From the NCBI GenBank assembly GCA_042663485.1, contig JBHTAF010000006.1: 64,000 nt of DNA; one strand, given 5' to 3'. The notes under the pieces were generated by a model, which saw nothing but the letters and a program-made list of their open reading frames with translations, was not told where the DNA came from and did no database searches. The position numbers and the translations under genes were made by a program. Shown here in pieces: positions 25,842 to 35,244 of this stretch. Position 1 is the stretch's first letter. Each line of letters begins with the position of its first letter. This stretch comes from Natronosalvus sp042663485. Lineage in GTDB: Archaea; Halobacteriota; Halobacteria; Halobacteriales; Natrialbaceae.

Positions 25842-26915
25842 ATGGAGTACACCACCCTTGGAAGCACCGGATTAGAAGTTAGTAAGCTTTGCCTCGGATG
25901 TTACGGATTAAGCACGAGCGGGGATGTCGAATGGATGAAGGGACGTGAAGAAAGTTTGTCATTTATTGAGCGTGCTGTTGAATTGGGCTTTAATTTCTTC
26001 GACACCGCTAACATCTACGCAGGTGGTGAAAGCGAAGAGGTCCTAGGAAAAGGGGTGGCTGAATACCTTGATCGTGATGAAGCAGTCGTCGCCACAAAAA
26101 TTAACCCAATGATCTCAACTGGCGAGGGTCCGAACGTAGCCGGCAGCTACTCCCGCAAAGCAATTCAACACGAAGTAACGGCATGCCTTGATCGGCTTGA
26201 TATGGACTCTATCGACCTATTCCAACTTAACTACCTTGATCACAACGTCCCATACGAACAGACGCTGCAGGCGCTCAACCGGGAGGTAGAACGCGGTACA
26301 ATCAAACATTTCGGCGTGGGAACATCTTGGACATACGAGTTTGCAGAGATGCTATACAAGAGCAGGCTGCTCGATGTTCATCAGCCACAGACGATGCAGA
26401 ATCATTATAACGTCGTATATCGCGAGGAGGAACGAGACAAGCTCCCACTGTGTGCGAATGAGGATATCGCGGTCATGCCGTACAGTTCGTTGGCCAGAGG
26501 TTATCTCACCCGACCCCACAAGGAGGCGATCTCGACGGCTCGCTCACGTGGCGAAGAGTTGTTCAAGAAACGCATGGAGATATATCAGTCAAATGGCGGT
26601 AAGGAGATCAACGCCCGCGTTCAAGAACTCGCCGAAGACAGGGAGGTTTCGATGGCTCAAATCGCGCTCTCGTGGGTGCTGCACAAAGATTGTGTCACAG
26701 CACCAGTAGTAGGAGTGTCTAGAATCGAACATCTGGAGGATGCCGTCGAAGCCCTCAACATTTCTCTCTCCTCGACCGATCTTGAGTACCTCGAAGAGCC
26801 GTATCAACCGAAACAAATGATGGGCGCTAACGAGGTTGCGTACTCCCAGTTCAAGTGGAATCAAGGGTTTGCGAGAGATGACCACGATCCGATCGCTATC
26901 GGTGGACTAGAATGA
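25842..26915 (+). CDS. aldo/keto reductase
   Basis: A 357-residue aldo/keto reductase. GSTGLEVSKLCLGCYGL opens the barrel, and the catalytic tetrad region includes FFDTANIYAGGESEEVLG (Asp and Tyr). Later blocks are DSIDLFQLNYLDH, IAVMPYSSLARGYL and the C-terminal cofactor segment APVVGVSRIEHLEDAVEAL. Members reduce aldehydes and ketones with NADPH. It has its own promoter and is the last gene of the catabolic island. Its codon use is more AT-rich than the hyu genes, as in the M24 gene before it. Confidence 0.9.
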   Translation: MEYTTLGSTGLEVSKLCLGCYGLSTSGDVEWMKGREESLSFIERAVELGFNFFDTANIYAGGESEEVLGKGVAEYLDRDEAVVATKINPMISTGEGPNVAGSYSRKAIQHEVTACLDRLDMDSIDLFQLNYLDHNVPYEQTLQALNREVERGTIKHFGVGTSWTYEFAEMLYKSRLLDVHQPQTMQNHYNVVYREEERDKLPLCANEDIAVMPYSSLARGYLTRPHKEAISTARSRGEELFKKRMEIYQSNGGKEINARVQELAEDREVSMAQIALSWVLHKDCVTAPVVGVSRIEHLEDAVEALNISLSSTDLEYLEEPYQPKQMMGANEVAYSQFKWNQGFARDDHDPIAIGGLE

Positions 26916-27517
26916 ATTTTATCACTATTATCAAGATAAACAATGGCTGCCTTGATGTATACTACAATAAATGGCTCTGGTGAATCGTCATACAGCATCA
27001 GGTCTAAGTTTCGGTGGCGCGTTGTGAGAGCGTCCACCCGCCTCGTCACTGCCGAAATCCTTTGACGTCACAGTTAAATTTGTTCCAGCGTGACACCTTG
27101 ATCGATTAATCACTCACTGAAGGTCGCCGCATTCTAGCGATTCACCAGAGCCCAATAAATCTAAAGTCAAAGCTAATTCTCAATGTCGCAGTATTTGGAT
27201 GCTGGGTTACTGATCCAGTTGCCGCTTTTCTGCATCACTTAACCGAGAAATATGATCCCTCCAATACGATGTTTCTTGTAGACGATTACGGTCATTTGAC
27301 CGACCTCCCCCGATTAGCATTGATCGGTCAGCTTGACTGCGTCAAGCGAAACCTGATCAAAAGGTGATTTCACACCTTAAAGATTAAGTTGATCGCTTTC
27401 ATAATGAGCAGTTTATGCACTACTATAGCACACAACGACCGTACCAGTCACAACGGACAGCCGCCAGCGGAGATACACGGTATCCTCATAACATTCGATA
27501 TTCTGTGAATCCTTGAT
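26916..27517. other. gene-free stretch between catabolic island and partition genes
   Basis: About 600 bp, AT-richer than the flanking genes. No frame shows protein-like composition and no RNA gene is apparent. At its right edge (about 27500-27520) the octamer motif of the parA-side array occurs twice (GAATCCTT, GATTCACT). Confidence 0.5.
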
Positions 27518-27958
27518 TCACTGATCGACGTCTTGCTTGGCAAGTTCGCGTATTTTTTCCTTCGTTTCGTCTTGATGCTCGCCAAATGCCACTTCGAAGA
27601 CACCGCGGTAGAAGTGCTTGTTCTTCTCCAGGGTGACGTCCTCACGCTTGAGCTGCTTTTTCAGGCGGGTGAACGTGATCTCGATGTCCTCACTTTGCTC
27701 AGGTTCAACGTAGATCGTGGCTGAATCCCAATCCTTGCGGATGTTCAGCGGTTCGTCGTCTGTTTCTTCTATCCCTCTGGCTGCGGAGTCTGTGTTTGCC
27801 GTGGAAGCGGTCCTCTGCTGTTTCGCATATTGTTCGGATGCCGAATATGCTTCGCGTCCTTGTCCTTCTGATTCCGATGCCTTCGTGGTCTCTTCCTCAG
27901 TATCATCATCTGCTTCATCTGAAGGATCCTCGAATCGCTCATCCATTCCTCGAGGCAT
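27518..27958 (-). CDS. small acidic ParA-partner protein of unknown family
   Basis: A 146-residue protein starting 2 bp after the parA stop, so cotranscribed. The first 60 residues are Asp/Glu/Ser-rich and probably disordered. The C-terminal 80 residues (from about NIRKDWDSATIYVEPEQ) look folded and contain a charged helix (FTRLKKQLKREDVTLEKNKHF). Position after ParA suggests a centromere-binding or adaptor role in partition, but no ParB, Noc or ribbon-helix-helix motif is recognised. A decayed copy of its 3' half lies at 36805-36955. Confidence 0.7.
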   Translation of the reverse strand: MPRGMDERFEDPSDEADDDTEEETTKASESEGQGREAYSASEQYAKQQRTASTANTDSAARGIEETDDEPLNIRKDWDSATIYVEPEQSEDIEITFTRLKKQLKREDVTLEKNKHFYRGVFEVAFGEHQDETKEKIRELAKQDVDQ

Positions 27959-27960
27959 AT

Positions 27961-28872
27961 TTACACCTCCACCTGCGTTTTGTCGAATGCACGTTCCATG
28001 GTCTCTGCAACCTCTATGAAGAGGTCGCGCTCTACCTGTTGGTCATTCGCGTCCTCCCATTCAAAAATATCTTGTCCATTATCCCAGGCACGCTGGATTG
28101 CCACTCGCATCGGGAGTTTGAAAATCGGGGCCATTGATGCGAACGACTCGTCGAATTCATCCAGGAATTTCTGAGATTGCCCGTCGTCCCGGTACATATT
28201 CGCCAGAAGTCCGACGATTGCGATCCCTATTTGCTGGTTGTCCTCTATCGATTCCAGTTGATCCCACAGGTCGTCCAGAGCATCTCGTGACGTTGCCTGG
28301 GTTTGTGCAGCCAGGAAGACGTTCTGTGCTGCGATGAACGCTGCGTCCGTCAAGACCGAGAGGTCAGGAGGGCAATCGATGAGGATGAAATCGTAGTCGT
28401 ACCCGTCCTCAACCAGTCCCTCGAGGGCGAGTTTCAACGAGAGACGGGCGTTCGCATCGTCCATCCAATCTCGAGCAAGACCCATGTCCTTGTGACTCGG
28501 AACGATATCGAAGTTCAGGTGATCGTACTCGTCGGCTTCGATCACGATCTCTGAGAGGTTTGTGTCGTGTGTACGCGGATTATCGACGAGAACGTCCAGG
28601 AGGTTCGCGTCATCGGTGACAAGTGTGTTTGGAAGGGCGTTCTTCGGACTCGATGGGTCGTTTTCGTCGCCCGGACCCAACCCAAGTCCCTTCGTCATGT
28701 CGGCTTGTGGGTCCATATCGATTGCAAGGACATCGTGGCCACGAGTGCCCAGCGCCGCTGCGCTGTTAATTGTCGCCGTTGTTTTTCCGGTTCCACCTTT
28801 CTGATTCCCGAAGGCAATTGTCGGGATGCCAGTTGATGGCGTAACGCCCCATCCGCGAGGTAATTCGGACAT
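27961..28872 (-). CDS. parA: ParA-family partition ATPase
   Basis: A 303-residue ParA/Soj-type ATPase. The deviant Walker A FGNQKGGTGKTTATINSAA, Walker A' (LAIDMDPQADMTKGLG) and Walker B (FILIDCPPDLSVLT) are intact. There is no N-terminal HTH, so it is the short, chromosomal/archaeal-plasmid type. It moves DNA cargo by ATP-dependent binding to the nucleoid. The partner gene follows immediately and a dense repeat array lies directly upstream, as in a segregation cassette. Confidence 0.93.
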   Translation of the reverse strand: MSELPRGWGVTPSTGIPTIAFGNQKGGTGKTTATINSAAALGTRGHDVLAIDMDPQADMTKGLGLGPGDENDPSSPKNALPNTLVTDDANLLDVLVDNPRTHDTNLSEIVIEADEYDHLNFDIVPSHKDMGLARDWMDDANARLSLKLALEGLVEDGYDYDFILIDCPPDLSVLTDAAFIAAQNVFLAAQTQATSRDALDDLWDQLESIEDNQQIGIAIVGLLANMYRDDGQSQKFLDEFDESFASMAPIFKLPMRVAIQRAWDNGQDIFEWEDANDQQVERDLFIEVAETMERAFDKTQVEV

Positions 28873-29515
28873 GATTGGATCACTGAATCAATGACTCATA
28901 AATCCACGTCAGACATTTCGCTACGTTTCTCCTCTACCTCTTCTGCCGAATATCGTGCATACAGGCACTATATGGCGTAAATTCGATGACTGAACGCATC
29001 TCATTGACTCATTGATTCTCTGATTCACGGCTTCCTAAACTCATTACATCACGTATTCATTTATGTTGCGATCTACATTCTTGGGGGTTACGAGCTCTCG
29101 ATCTATCGCTCCACGCCTTTTCGATTCACAGCTTCACTGATTCATGGAATCAATGAGTTTGGCGTAAGACTATTGAATTCCTGGAGTCAGAAACTCTGTG
29201 ATTCAGTTATTCAAGACATCATGTAATCCCTTAATCACTGAATCATTGATTCATGGACTCAGTGAAAAGCCGCCATAGCGCTGCAGCTATTCTGGAATCA
29301 AACAGTCTATGATTCTGTTATTCAAGATATCATAGAATCATTGATTCACTGAGTCATAGCTTCATGGACTAATGGGCCAGTAGGGGTTTGCTATAGCATT
29401 CACTCCTCCCGAGGGTCCTCGATCGATTTATTCGCCTTCCACTATTCATGGATTCGAGGAATCACTGAATCACTGATTCATCGATTCATGGACTCCCTGA
29501 CTCAACATTCCATCA
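28873..29515. repeat. 8-bp-periodic GANTCA repeat array upstream of parA (candidate partition site)
   Basis: About 640 bp between parA and the integrase are packed with the motif GANTCA repeated every 8 bp in short runs. Runs lie near 28883, 29005, 29122, 29236, 29335 and 29460; an example is GAATCACT-GATTCATC-GATTCATG-GACTCCCT-GACTCAAC around 29466-29505. Two longer diverged direct copies (about 29181-29262 and 29292-29370) share TTATTCAAGAYATCAT. The phasing and position beside parA suggest a centromere to which a partner protein binds. Arrays of this sort can also be iterons or an autoregulatory operator. Confidence 0.65.
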
Positions 29516-29547
29516 GAGACTTTTTTGGTCGAGAGTATCGAAAGCGA

Positions 29548-30852
29548 TTATCTCCCGCTGAAGGCTGCCTTCAACTGTTCCTGCATGAACTCTCTGCGCA
29601 CTCGACGAGACCGCGAGTCTGAAAGATAATTTTGCATAACCACCCGAGGATCGCTACTACCTTGCTCTGAAGCAATTTCGTCGACACCCTCGAGAACGCC
29701 CTCGAGGACTGTTGTATAGGTATCGTACCAAAAACGACGACAGAGCTGCGGACTCGGCCGTTGACCCCCGATTCGATCGGGAAGGCCCGCCTTCGATGCA
29801 AGAGTTTGGAACCAGTTCCGGATCGTATCCCGCGTTACGTGTGGTGTTTTCCCCTGTGAGGATGGAAACAGGTACCCTGTCCACGTCTCATCGTCCGCTA
29901 ACTCATCGATTCGGGAGTCGAGCGTGTCCATCCCGAAGAGTAGAGACACTTCACCAGGTCCGTTCTTGCGGTTCTCGAACGCGATGAAGGGAACGTCGTC
30001 TGTGGGGACGGTACGATGGAACTGCGAGATATGGAGTGCGGCGACCTCGCTTGCTCGAAGTCCCCAGCCCGCTAATGCTACTAGCAACAGCTGCCCTCGC
30101 GTCGACGTTGCCGCCTGCATCAGATTCCGAATATGGTCTGCTGAAAGAGCTGGGGTCGAGGAATCTTCAGCTTCCCATTTGAATTCATCGTAGAGGCCGC
30201 TCGCCGGATTTATCGAGGCGATCCGCCGCCCAACGAGATGCTGATACCAGGCGTCGACGACCCGCCGCACACGCTGGAGGGTCTGGCCGCTGTATTCGTG
30301 TTCTGCTCCTTCGTTCAACCAGTCGAATGCTGCATAACACGCGTCAACGGCTTCGTAGGCAGGTGTCTCTCGATCACGTTGAATCGGTGTAAGGAGGTCG
30401 TCTGTGCCGTTCGCTTTCCTGTAGGCACGGACGTAGAGGTTCAGCCGCGTTCGGAGCGCGTCGGCGGACGACGTCGCCAGACTGTACCGGGACTTTCGGC
30501 GCTCGAGGAACTGTTCGAGAGCGTCGATTGTTGCTTCGTCTGTAGTTGCCCACGAGTAACCCTCATCGTCGTTCCCAAGCCCGAGGTCTTCCTTCCAGAA
30601 CTCCCCGAAGGAGCGGTCGTGGTGGCGCCGGAGAGCTGCGAGGAATGCCCGTGCGTTGTGATCCCGAAACCATTGATGGGTGGGCTTTTCGTCCGTTGGA
30701 TCGATTCCCTCTGTCTCGAGGCATGGGGCGATCTCGTCCCAGTACAGGTCTGTGAAGTCCTCGAGCGAACACGACGTCCATCGGATATCGTTGAACGATG
30801 GCATCCGCATCACGTCTGTCTCCCCCTCCTGATCGACGTCTAATTGGCTCAT
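29548..30852 (-). CDS. tyrosine recombinase / phage-type integrase
   Basis: A 434-residue protein with an N-terminal SAM-like core-binding region (about residues 90-190) and a C-terminal catalytic domain. GWGLRASEVAALHIS holds the first catalytic Arg, PSPQLCRRFWYD the second Arg (the usual His of HxxR is Gln), and VVMQNYLSD the nucleophilic Tyr near the C-terminus. Such enzymes resolve multimers or integrate plasmids and viruses. It lies just upstream of the parA repeat array, in keeping with replicon maintenance. No tRNA or obvious att repeat is seen beside it. Confidence 0.87.
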   Translation of the reverse strand: MSQLDVDQEGETDVMRMPSFNDIRWTSCSLEDFTDLYWDEIAPCLETEGIDPTDEKPTHQWFRDHNARAFLAALRRHHDRSFGEFWKEDLGLGNDDEGYSWATTDEATIDALEQFLERRKSRYSLATSSADALRTRLNLYVRAYRKANGTDDLLTPIQRDRETPAYEAVDACYAAFDWLNEGAEHEYSGQTLQRVRRVVDAWYQHLVGRRIASINPASGLYDEFKWEAEDSSTPALSADHIRNLMQAATSTRGQLLLVALAGWGLRASEVAALHISQFHRTVPTDDVPFIAFENRKNGPGEVSLLFGMDTLDSRIDELADDETWTGYLFPSSQGKTPHVTRDTIRNWFQTLASKAGLPDRIGGQRPSPQLCRRFWYDTYTTVLEGVLEGVDEIASEQGSSDPRVVMQNYLSDSRSRRVRREFMQEQLKAAFSGR

Positions 30853-31441
30853 TGGAGCGTTCTCTGCAAGTGTCGACTGTCCGTGACCGTACTGGAGAAG
30901 AAATCGGCTAGAAGCCTTCTCGCGGCCCGATAGTGAAATTCTAAGCGTGGCATTTTCAGTGTGTTTACCGTTTCAGTTGAATTTCTTATTAATCTGTGGG
31001 TTCGGCTGACTGGCAGAGTCTGCTAAACCCACGCCATATCAGGCGAAGATCTACGCTGGTGCATAAACTACATAATGCGATATCATTGTATCCGCGACGG
31101 GGTACGGCAGTTTCGGAGGATAGGATAGTTTTGGGTCGGATCTCCGTCGACTCATGGCCCCTCTCACCGATTAGGCGTCAATCCTGGATCTCAGAAGAGT
31201 GAATATCAATCATGCATGATGATTCACGTGGGTTCTACGCTGGGATAACGACTTCGACACAATCGCCCGCAGTCAACACAGGCGCGTAGTCCTTCTCGGT
31301 CGACCACGCAAAGACATGGATCTTGAGGGGTCTGCATTTCCAGTCCACGAACGCCTCACATTGAGATCTTCAATACCCATCGTGGTCGTTACCATTTCAA
31401 ATCAGCTACTGTTAAGTAGTGGGTGTGCGGCATGTAATCCA
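30853..31441. other. gene-poor stretch with a possible minus-strand coding remnant
   Basis: Most of this 590 bp shows nothing. On the minus strand, about 31315 down to 31238, a frame reads VFAWSTEKDYAPVLTAGDC and ends VEVVIPA-stop. It has protein-like composition but no start and is blocked by a stop upstream, so it may be the 3' end of a lost gene. The plus-strand frame entering the next gene from 31316 looks non-coding before 31442. Confidence 0.35.
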
Positions 31442-32284
31442 ATGCGAGAGCTTGTCACGATGTGGCGGGATACGCGGATGATCATGCTCGTCGCGGTCGT
31501 CGCGGCGGTGTACGTTGCACTGTTAATTCCTTTCGCCGGGTTCGTCATCATCCCCGGCATAACAGCCGTCCGGCCAGGAAACGTGATTCCGGTAATCTTC
31601 GGGCTTATGTTCGGCCCAGCGGCTGCGTGGGGATCGGCCATCGGTAATTTGATCAACGACATCTTCGCAGGCCAGTTCGGCCCCGGCAGCGCGTTCGGGT
31701 TCGTCGGGAACTTCTTCTTCGGCCTGCTGGGCTACAAGCTCTGGGGGAACCTCGGTCCGCTCTCGAGCGACGTCGAACCCGACTTTCGCGAGCGCCCCGT
31801 CCGCCAGTTCGTCGAGTTCGCCCTGATCGCCGTCGCCGCCTCCGCCGCGTGTGCGGCAGTCATTGCCTGGGGGCTCGAGCTGCTGGGGCTGTTCCCCTTC
31901 TCGGTGCTCGGGACGATCATCCTCCTGAACAACACGATCGCCGCACTTATCCTCGGGCCGCCGCTTTTGTACCTGACCTACCCGCGGATCAAGTCGATGG
32001 GACTGTTGTACCCAGATCTCCTCCACGCCGACGATCTGCCGAAGACGGGGGCAACGCGCGCTCAGACCGCCGCTGTCGGTCTCCTGTTGGTCGCGATCGC
32101 CTGGGTGGCCGTCGGGATTGCCGTCTCGCTGGGCGTTCAGGACGTTCCGTTCGCTGCCGATCAGGCCGAAACCTTCGGCGAAGGCGGGGCGACCCTCCAG
32201 ATCGCCCTCGGTGCGGTCGCGTTCCTGATCATGCTCGGTCTGACGGCAATCTCGGGCGAACGGCTCTCGAAGCTGCTCGGCTAA
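31442..32284 (+). CDS. ECF transporter substrate-binding S component
   Basis: A 280-residue membrane protein with several hydrophobic helices; GITAVRPGNVIPVIFGLMFG and the following WGSAIGNLINDIF resemble S components of energy-coupling-factor importers. It is followed by a double ATPase and a T component, which completes the complex. The ATG at 31442 (MRELVTMW) is chosen because the earlier frame is not membrane-like. S components bind vitamins, metals or nucleobase-related compounds. The ligand is not identifiable; the S-adenosylhomocysteine hydrolase gene nearby makes a nucleoside-like ligand worth considering. Confidence 0.8.
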   Translation: MRELVTMWRDTRMIMLVAVVAAVYVALLIPFAGFVIIPGITAVRPGNVIPVIFGLMFGPAAAWGSAIGNLINDIFAGQFGPGSAFGFVGNFFFGLLGYKLWGNLGPLSSDVEPDFRERPVRQFVEFALIAVAASAACAAVIAWGLELLGLFPFSVLGTIILLNNTIAALILGPPLLYLTYPRIKSMGLLYPDLLHADDLPKTGATRAQTAAVGLLLVAIAWVAVGIAVSLGVQDVPFAADQAETFGEGGATLQIALGAVAFLIMLGLTAISGERLSKLLG

Positions 32285-32326
32285 CCCGGGTCACTTTAGT
32301 CACTGACCCACCCTGTAGCTGATATT

Positions 32327-34246
32327 ATGGACACCGACTCTGACGCGACGGCGGCCACGCTCCAGGAGGTGGTCTTCGCCTACGATCGGGAGTTCGACCT
32401 TCCGTCCGCCGAGTCGTTCACCGACGACGCGGCCTACGACCCCGACGAGCGGGACGGTGCGGTCCTGCGGGGGCTCGACCTCGAGGTGGCCGCGGGGACG
32501 TTCACTGTCGTCATGGGCGCCAGCGGCGGAGGGAAATCGACACTTTTGCGGACGTTCAACGCGATCATCCCCAACTTCATCACCGGCTCTTTCGCCGGCA
32601 ACGTCGAAGTGCTTGGCCGGGACGCGACCGCCGCACGTGTCCCCGAGATGGCCGCCGACGTCGGCATGGTCCTTCAGGACTACGAGGCCCAGCTGTTCGG
32701 GACGAGCGTCGACAGCGAACTCGCCTTCGGCCCCGAGAACCTCGCGGTCCCACCCGAAGAAATCGGCCCGCGGACCGTCCACGCCCTCGAGACCGTTGGT
32801 CTCGGGGATCTCGATCGCCGACGGCCGCCGGACGCGCTCTCCGGCGGGCAGAAACAGCGTCTCGTCTTCGGGGGCGTCGTCGCCAACCAGCCCGAGTTGC
32901 TCCTGCTTGACGAGCCGACGAGCGACCTCGATCCGGCCGGAAGCCGCGACACCCTGGAGGTGATCCGCTCTCTCGCCGCTCACGACGGGAGGAGTGGGCC
33001 GGGCGGGTGGGAGGGGCCGGAGACGATTGTCATGGTCACCCACGAGATTGAGGAGGCGCTACTGGCTGATCACGTTGTTCTGTTGCGGGCCGGCCGGGTG
33101 TTCCGGCAGGGGCCCGCCCGGGAGGTGTTCACCGACTCCGAGGCGCTGCGAACCTCTCGCGTCGCCGTCCCGCCGGTTGTCGATGTATTCGACCGCCTCG
33201 GCTGGCCCCGTGAAGATCGCCCGCTGTTCGTCGACGAGGCAGTCCCCGCGGTCGCCGACAGCGACCTCGAGTGGACGCCCCCCGCAAGGAAGGGAGACGC
33301 TCCGGTCGGCGCTCCTGCCGGCACCGGAGCTGATCCCGGCGACGTTGTCTTCGATCTCGAGGGGGTCGTCCACGAGTACGAGACCGACCGGGAGACGATT
33401 CGCGCGGTCGACGACGTCGACCTCACGATTCACGACAGAGAGGTCGTCGCGATCGTCGGCCACAACGGTAGCGGGAAGACGACGCTTGCGAAGCACCTCA
33501 ACGGGTTGCTCACTCCCGATGTTGGGAGCGCGCGTTGGCGGGGCCAGGAGGTCGGTGACCGCTCGATGAGCGAGATCGGACGGTCGATCGGCTACGTCTT
33601 CCAGAATCCGGATCACCAGATATTTGCTGACACCGTCGCCGACGAGGTCGCCTTCGGCCCCGAGAACTTCGGAATGGCTGGCGAGGAACTCGAGGCTGCC
33701 GTCTCCGAGGCGCTCGCGACGGTCGAACTCGACGGCCTTGAGGAAGCAGATCCGTTCACCCTCTCGAAGGGCCAGCGCCAGCGGGTCGCCCTGGCGTCGA
33801 TTCTGGCGACCGATCCCGAGGTGATCGTCTTCGACGAGCCGACAACCGGCCTCGATGCGACTCAACGCGCGAGATTCATGGATCTCGTTGCCCGGCTCAA
33901 CCGCGAGCAGGGTCTCACCGTCGTGATGGTTACCCACAGTATGCACACCGTTGCGCGCTACGCGCCCCGGACGGTCGTGATGGCCGACGGAGAGAAGGTG
34001 TTCGACGGCACGACGCGAGAACTGTTCGCCGACGAGTCGCTGCTCGGCCGCTGGGAACTCGAGCCGCCCCAGCCGGTCGCCCTTTCGAACCGACTGGCTC
34101 GCCAGAGTGGACAGTCGGACGCCCTCCCCGCCCTCTCGGTCGCCGAAGTCGTCGATGGCCTCGGAGGCGAGGGGACAGGCGAATCGCGGGTGGACAGCCG
34201 GTCCGAACCACCGCTTGGCGAGGGTCTCGGGGGTGAGGAGTCGTGA
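32327..34246 (+). CDS. ECF transporter ATPase with two fused ABC domains
   Basis: A 639-residue protein with two complete CbiO-like ATPase domains. Domain 1 has GASGGGKSTLLR, LSGGQKQRLVFG and LLLLDEPTSDLDP; domain 2 has GHNGSGKTTLAKHL, LSKGQRQRVALAS and VIVFDEPTTGLDA. It replaces the separate EcfA and EcfA' ATPases. It starts 42 bp after the S component, and its stop overlaps the GTG start of the T component by 4 bp, so all three subunits are coupled. Confidence 0.93.
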   Translation: MDTDSDATAATLQEVVFAYDREFDLPSAESFTDDAAYDPDERDGAVLRGLDLEVAAGTFTVVMGASGGGKSTLLRTFNAIIPNFITGSFAGNVEVLGRDATAARVPEMAADVGMVLQDYEAQLFGTSVDSELAFGPENLAVPPEEIGPRTVHALETVGLGDLDRRRPPDALSGGQKQRLVFGGVVANQPELLLLDEPTSDLDPAGSRDTLEVIRSLAAHDGRSGPGGWEGPETIVMVTHEIEEALLADHVVLLRAGRVFRQGPAREVFTDSEALRTSRVAVPPVVDVFDRLGWPREDRPLFVDEAVPAVADSDLEWTPPARKGDAPVGAPAGTGADPGDVVFDLEGVVHEYETDRETIRAVDDVDLTIHDREVVAIVGHNGSGKTTLAKHLNGLLTPDVGSARWRGQEVGDRSMSEIGRSIGYVFQNPDHQIFADTVADEVAFGPENFGMAGEELEAAVSEALATVELDGLEEADPFTLSKGQRQRVALASILATDPEVIVFDEPTTGLDATQRARFMDLVARLNREQGLTVVMVTHSMHTVARYAPRTVVMADGEKVFDGTTRELFADESLLGRWELEPPQPVALSNRLARQSGQSDALPALSVAEVVDGLGGEGTGESRVDSRSEPPLGEGLGGEES

Positions 34247-35028
34247 GCGCTTCGCCGTCACTGTATGTCGACCGGGAGACGTTCCTCCACCGGTTGAACG
34301 CCCGCTCGAAGCTCGCACTAATCACGGGCGTGTTTGTGGCGGCGTACGTCTTCGGCGACCCGCGCTGGGTGTTCGTCCCGCTTGCGGCAACGTTTCTCGC
34401 ACTCGTGGCCGTCGGTGGCTGGCCGAACTTCAAGCGACTGTCGTTCATCGTCGTCGCACTCTTCCTGATCGGCTTTGCCGTCTGGCCAGCGTTCACCCAT
34501 GGAGGCGGGGCGACCCTTCTCGAGACGCCCCTGGGCACCCTCACCGAACGGGAGGTGCTGTTCGCACTCGGGCGCTCCGAGCGGATCGCCGCGTTCATCG
34601 TTGGCGGGTTACTGTTCGTCACGACCACCTCCAACGAAGAGATCGTCGCCGGGATGCGCTCGCTTGGCCTGCCCTACGCGTTCTGTTTCGCCGTCGGCAC
34701 CGCCCTGCGGCTGTTTCCGACGTTTCTGGGGTCGGCCAACACGGTCCGGCAGGCCCAGGCCGCCCGCGGCCACGAACCCGGCGGACGCAACCCCGTCACC
34801 CTGCTGCGGAGTTACATCCCGCTTATGATTCCAGTGTTCATGACCGCGATTCGTAACGTCCAGACTCAGGCGATGGCCCTCGAGGCCCGTGGATTCGACA
34901 CGCGTGGCGAGCGCTCGTTCTACAACAAACAGCCGTTCACGGCAGCCGATTGGGCGATAGCTGGGTTCGGCATCGCGCTCGCGGTCGGCGCGATTGCCCT
35001 GCGCCTACAGGGCTACGGGACTATGTGA
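34243..35028 (+). CDS. ECF transporter transmembrane T component
   Basis: A 261-residue EcfT/CbiQ-like membrane protein. The N-terminal RETFLHRLNARSKLALITG and the C-terminal cytoplasmic coupling motif AARGHEPGG, followed by MALEARGFDTRGERSFY (the second A-R-G motif), are family hallmarks. It starts with GTG inside the ATPase stop codon with a GGGGGTGAGGAG ribosome-binding stretch just before. It links the S component to the double ATPase. Confidence 0.9.
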   Translation: MSASPSLYVDRETFLHRLNARSKLALITGVFVAAYVFGDPRWVFVPLAATFLALVAVGGWPNFKRLSFIVVALFLIGFAVWPAFTHGGGATLLETPLGTLTEREVLFALGRSERIAAFIVGGLLFVTTTSNEEIVAGMRSLGLPYAFCFAVGTALRLFPTFLGSANTVRQAQAARGHEPGGRNPVTLLRSYIPLMIPVFMTAIRNVQTQAMALEARGFDTRGERSFYNKQPFTAADWAIAGFGIALAVGAIALRLQGYGTM

Positions 35029-35031
35029 CAC

Positions 35032-35060
35032 ACCTCCCCGCCGTGACGGCGGAGCTTCCT
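35032..35060. other. GC-rich hairpin after ecfT (terminator or insertion-element end relic)
   Basis: CCGCCGTGACGGCGG is a perfect inverted repeat starting a few bases after the ecfT stop, flanked by CTCC and GGAG. It may be a transcription terminator. The flanking words also resemble the terminal hairpins of haloarchaeal IS200/IS605-type elements, but no tnpB is present. Confidence 0.35.
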
Positions 35061-35244
35061 GTACCGCGTTGGGATATGTACGGTTTGCAGCTGCTCGCTT
35101 GTTCAGCGAACGTTCCCTGTCCACAACTCGGGTTGTCTTCTCCACGACGGAATAGTTTATTAGTCGGTCGGAAATCGAACGAAAAACGGGTAACCGATGG
35201 GCGGGGTGCCAGCGTTTATGCGTCGGCGGTACCGTGAGTGGGGT

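Noticed and set aside
28873..29515. CRISPR array
   Set aside because: Repeat units are only 8 bp, lack unique spacers of constant length, and no cas gene is present.
30853..31315. tRNA gene as integrase attachment site
   Set aside because: No cloverleaf-compatible sequence or T-loop consensus was found near the integrase, and no direct repeat of suitable length.
33059..34318. 419-codon open frame on the minus strand
   Set aside because: Antisense to the double ECF ATPase, whose Walker and signature motifs are intact; no family motif in the antisense frame.
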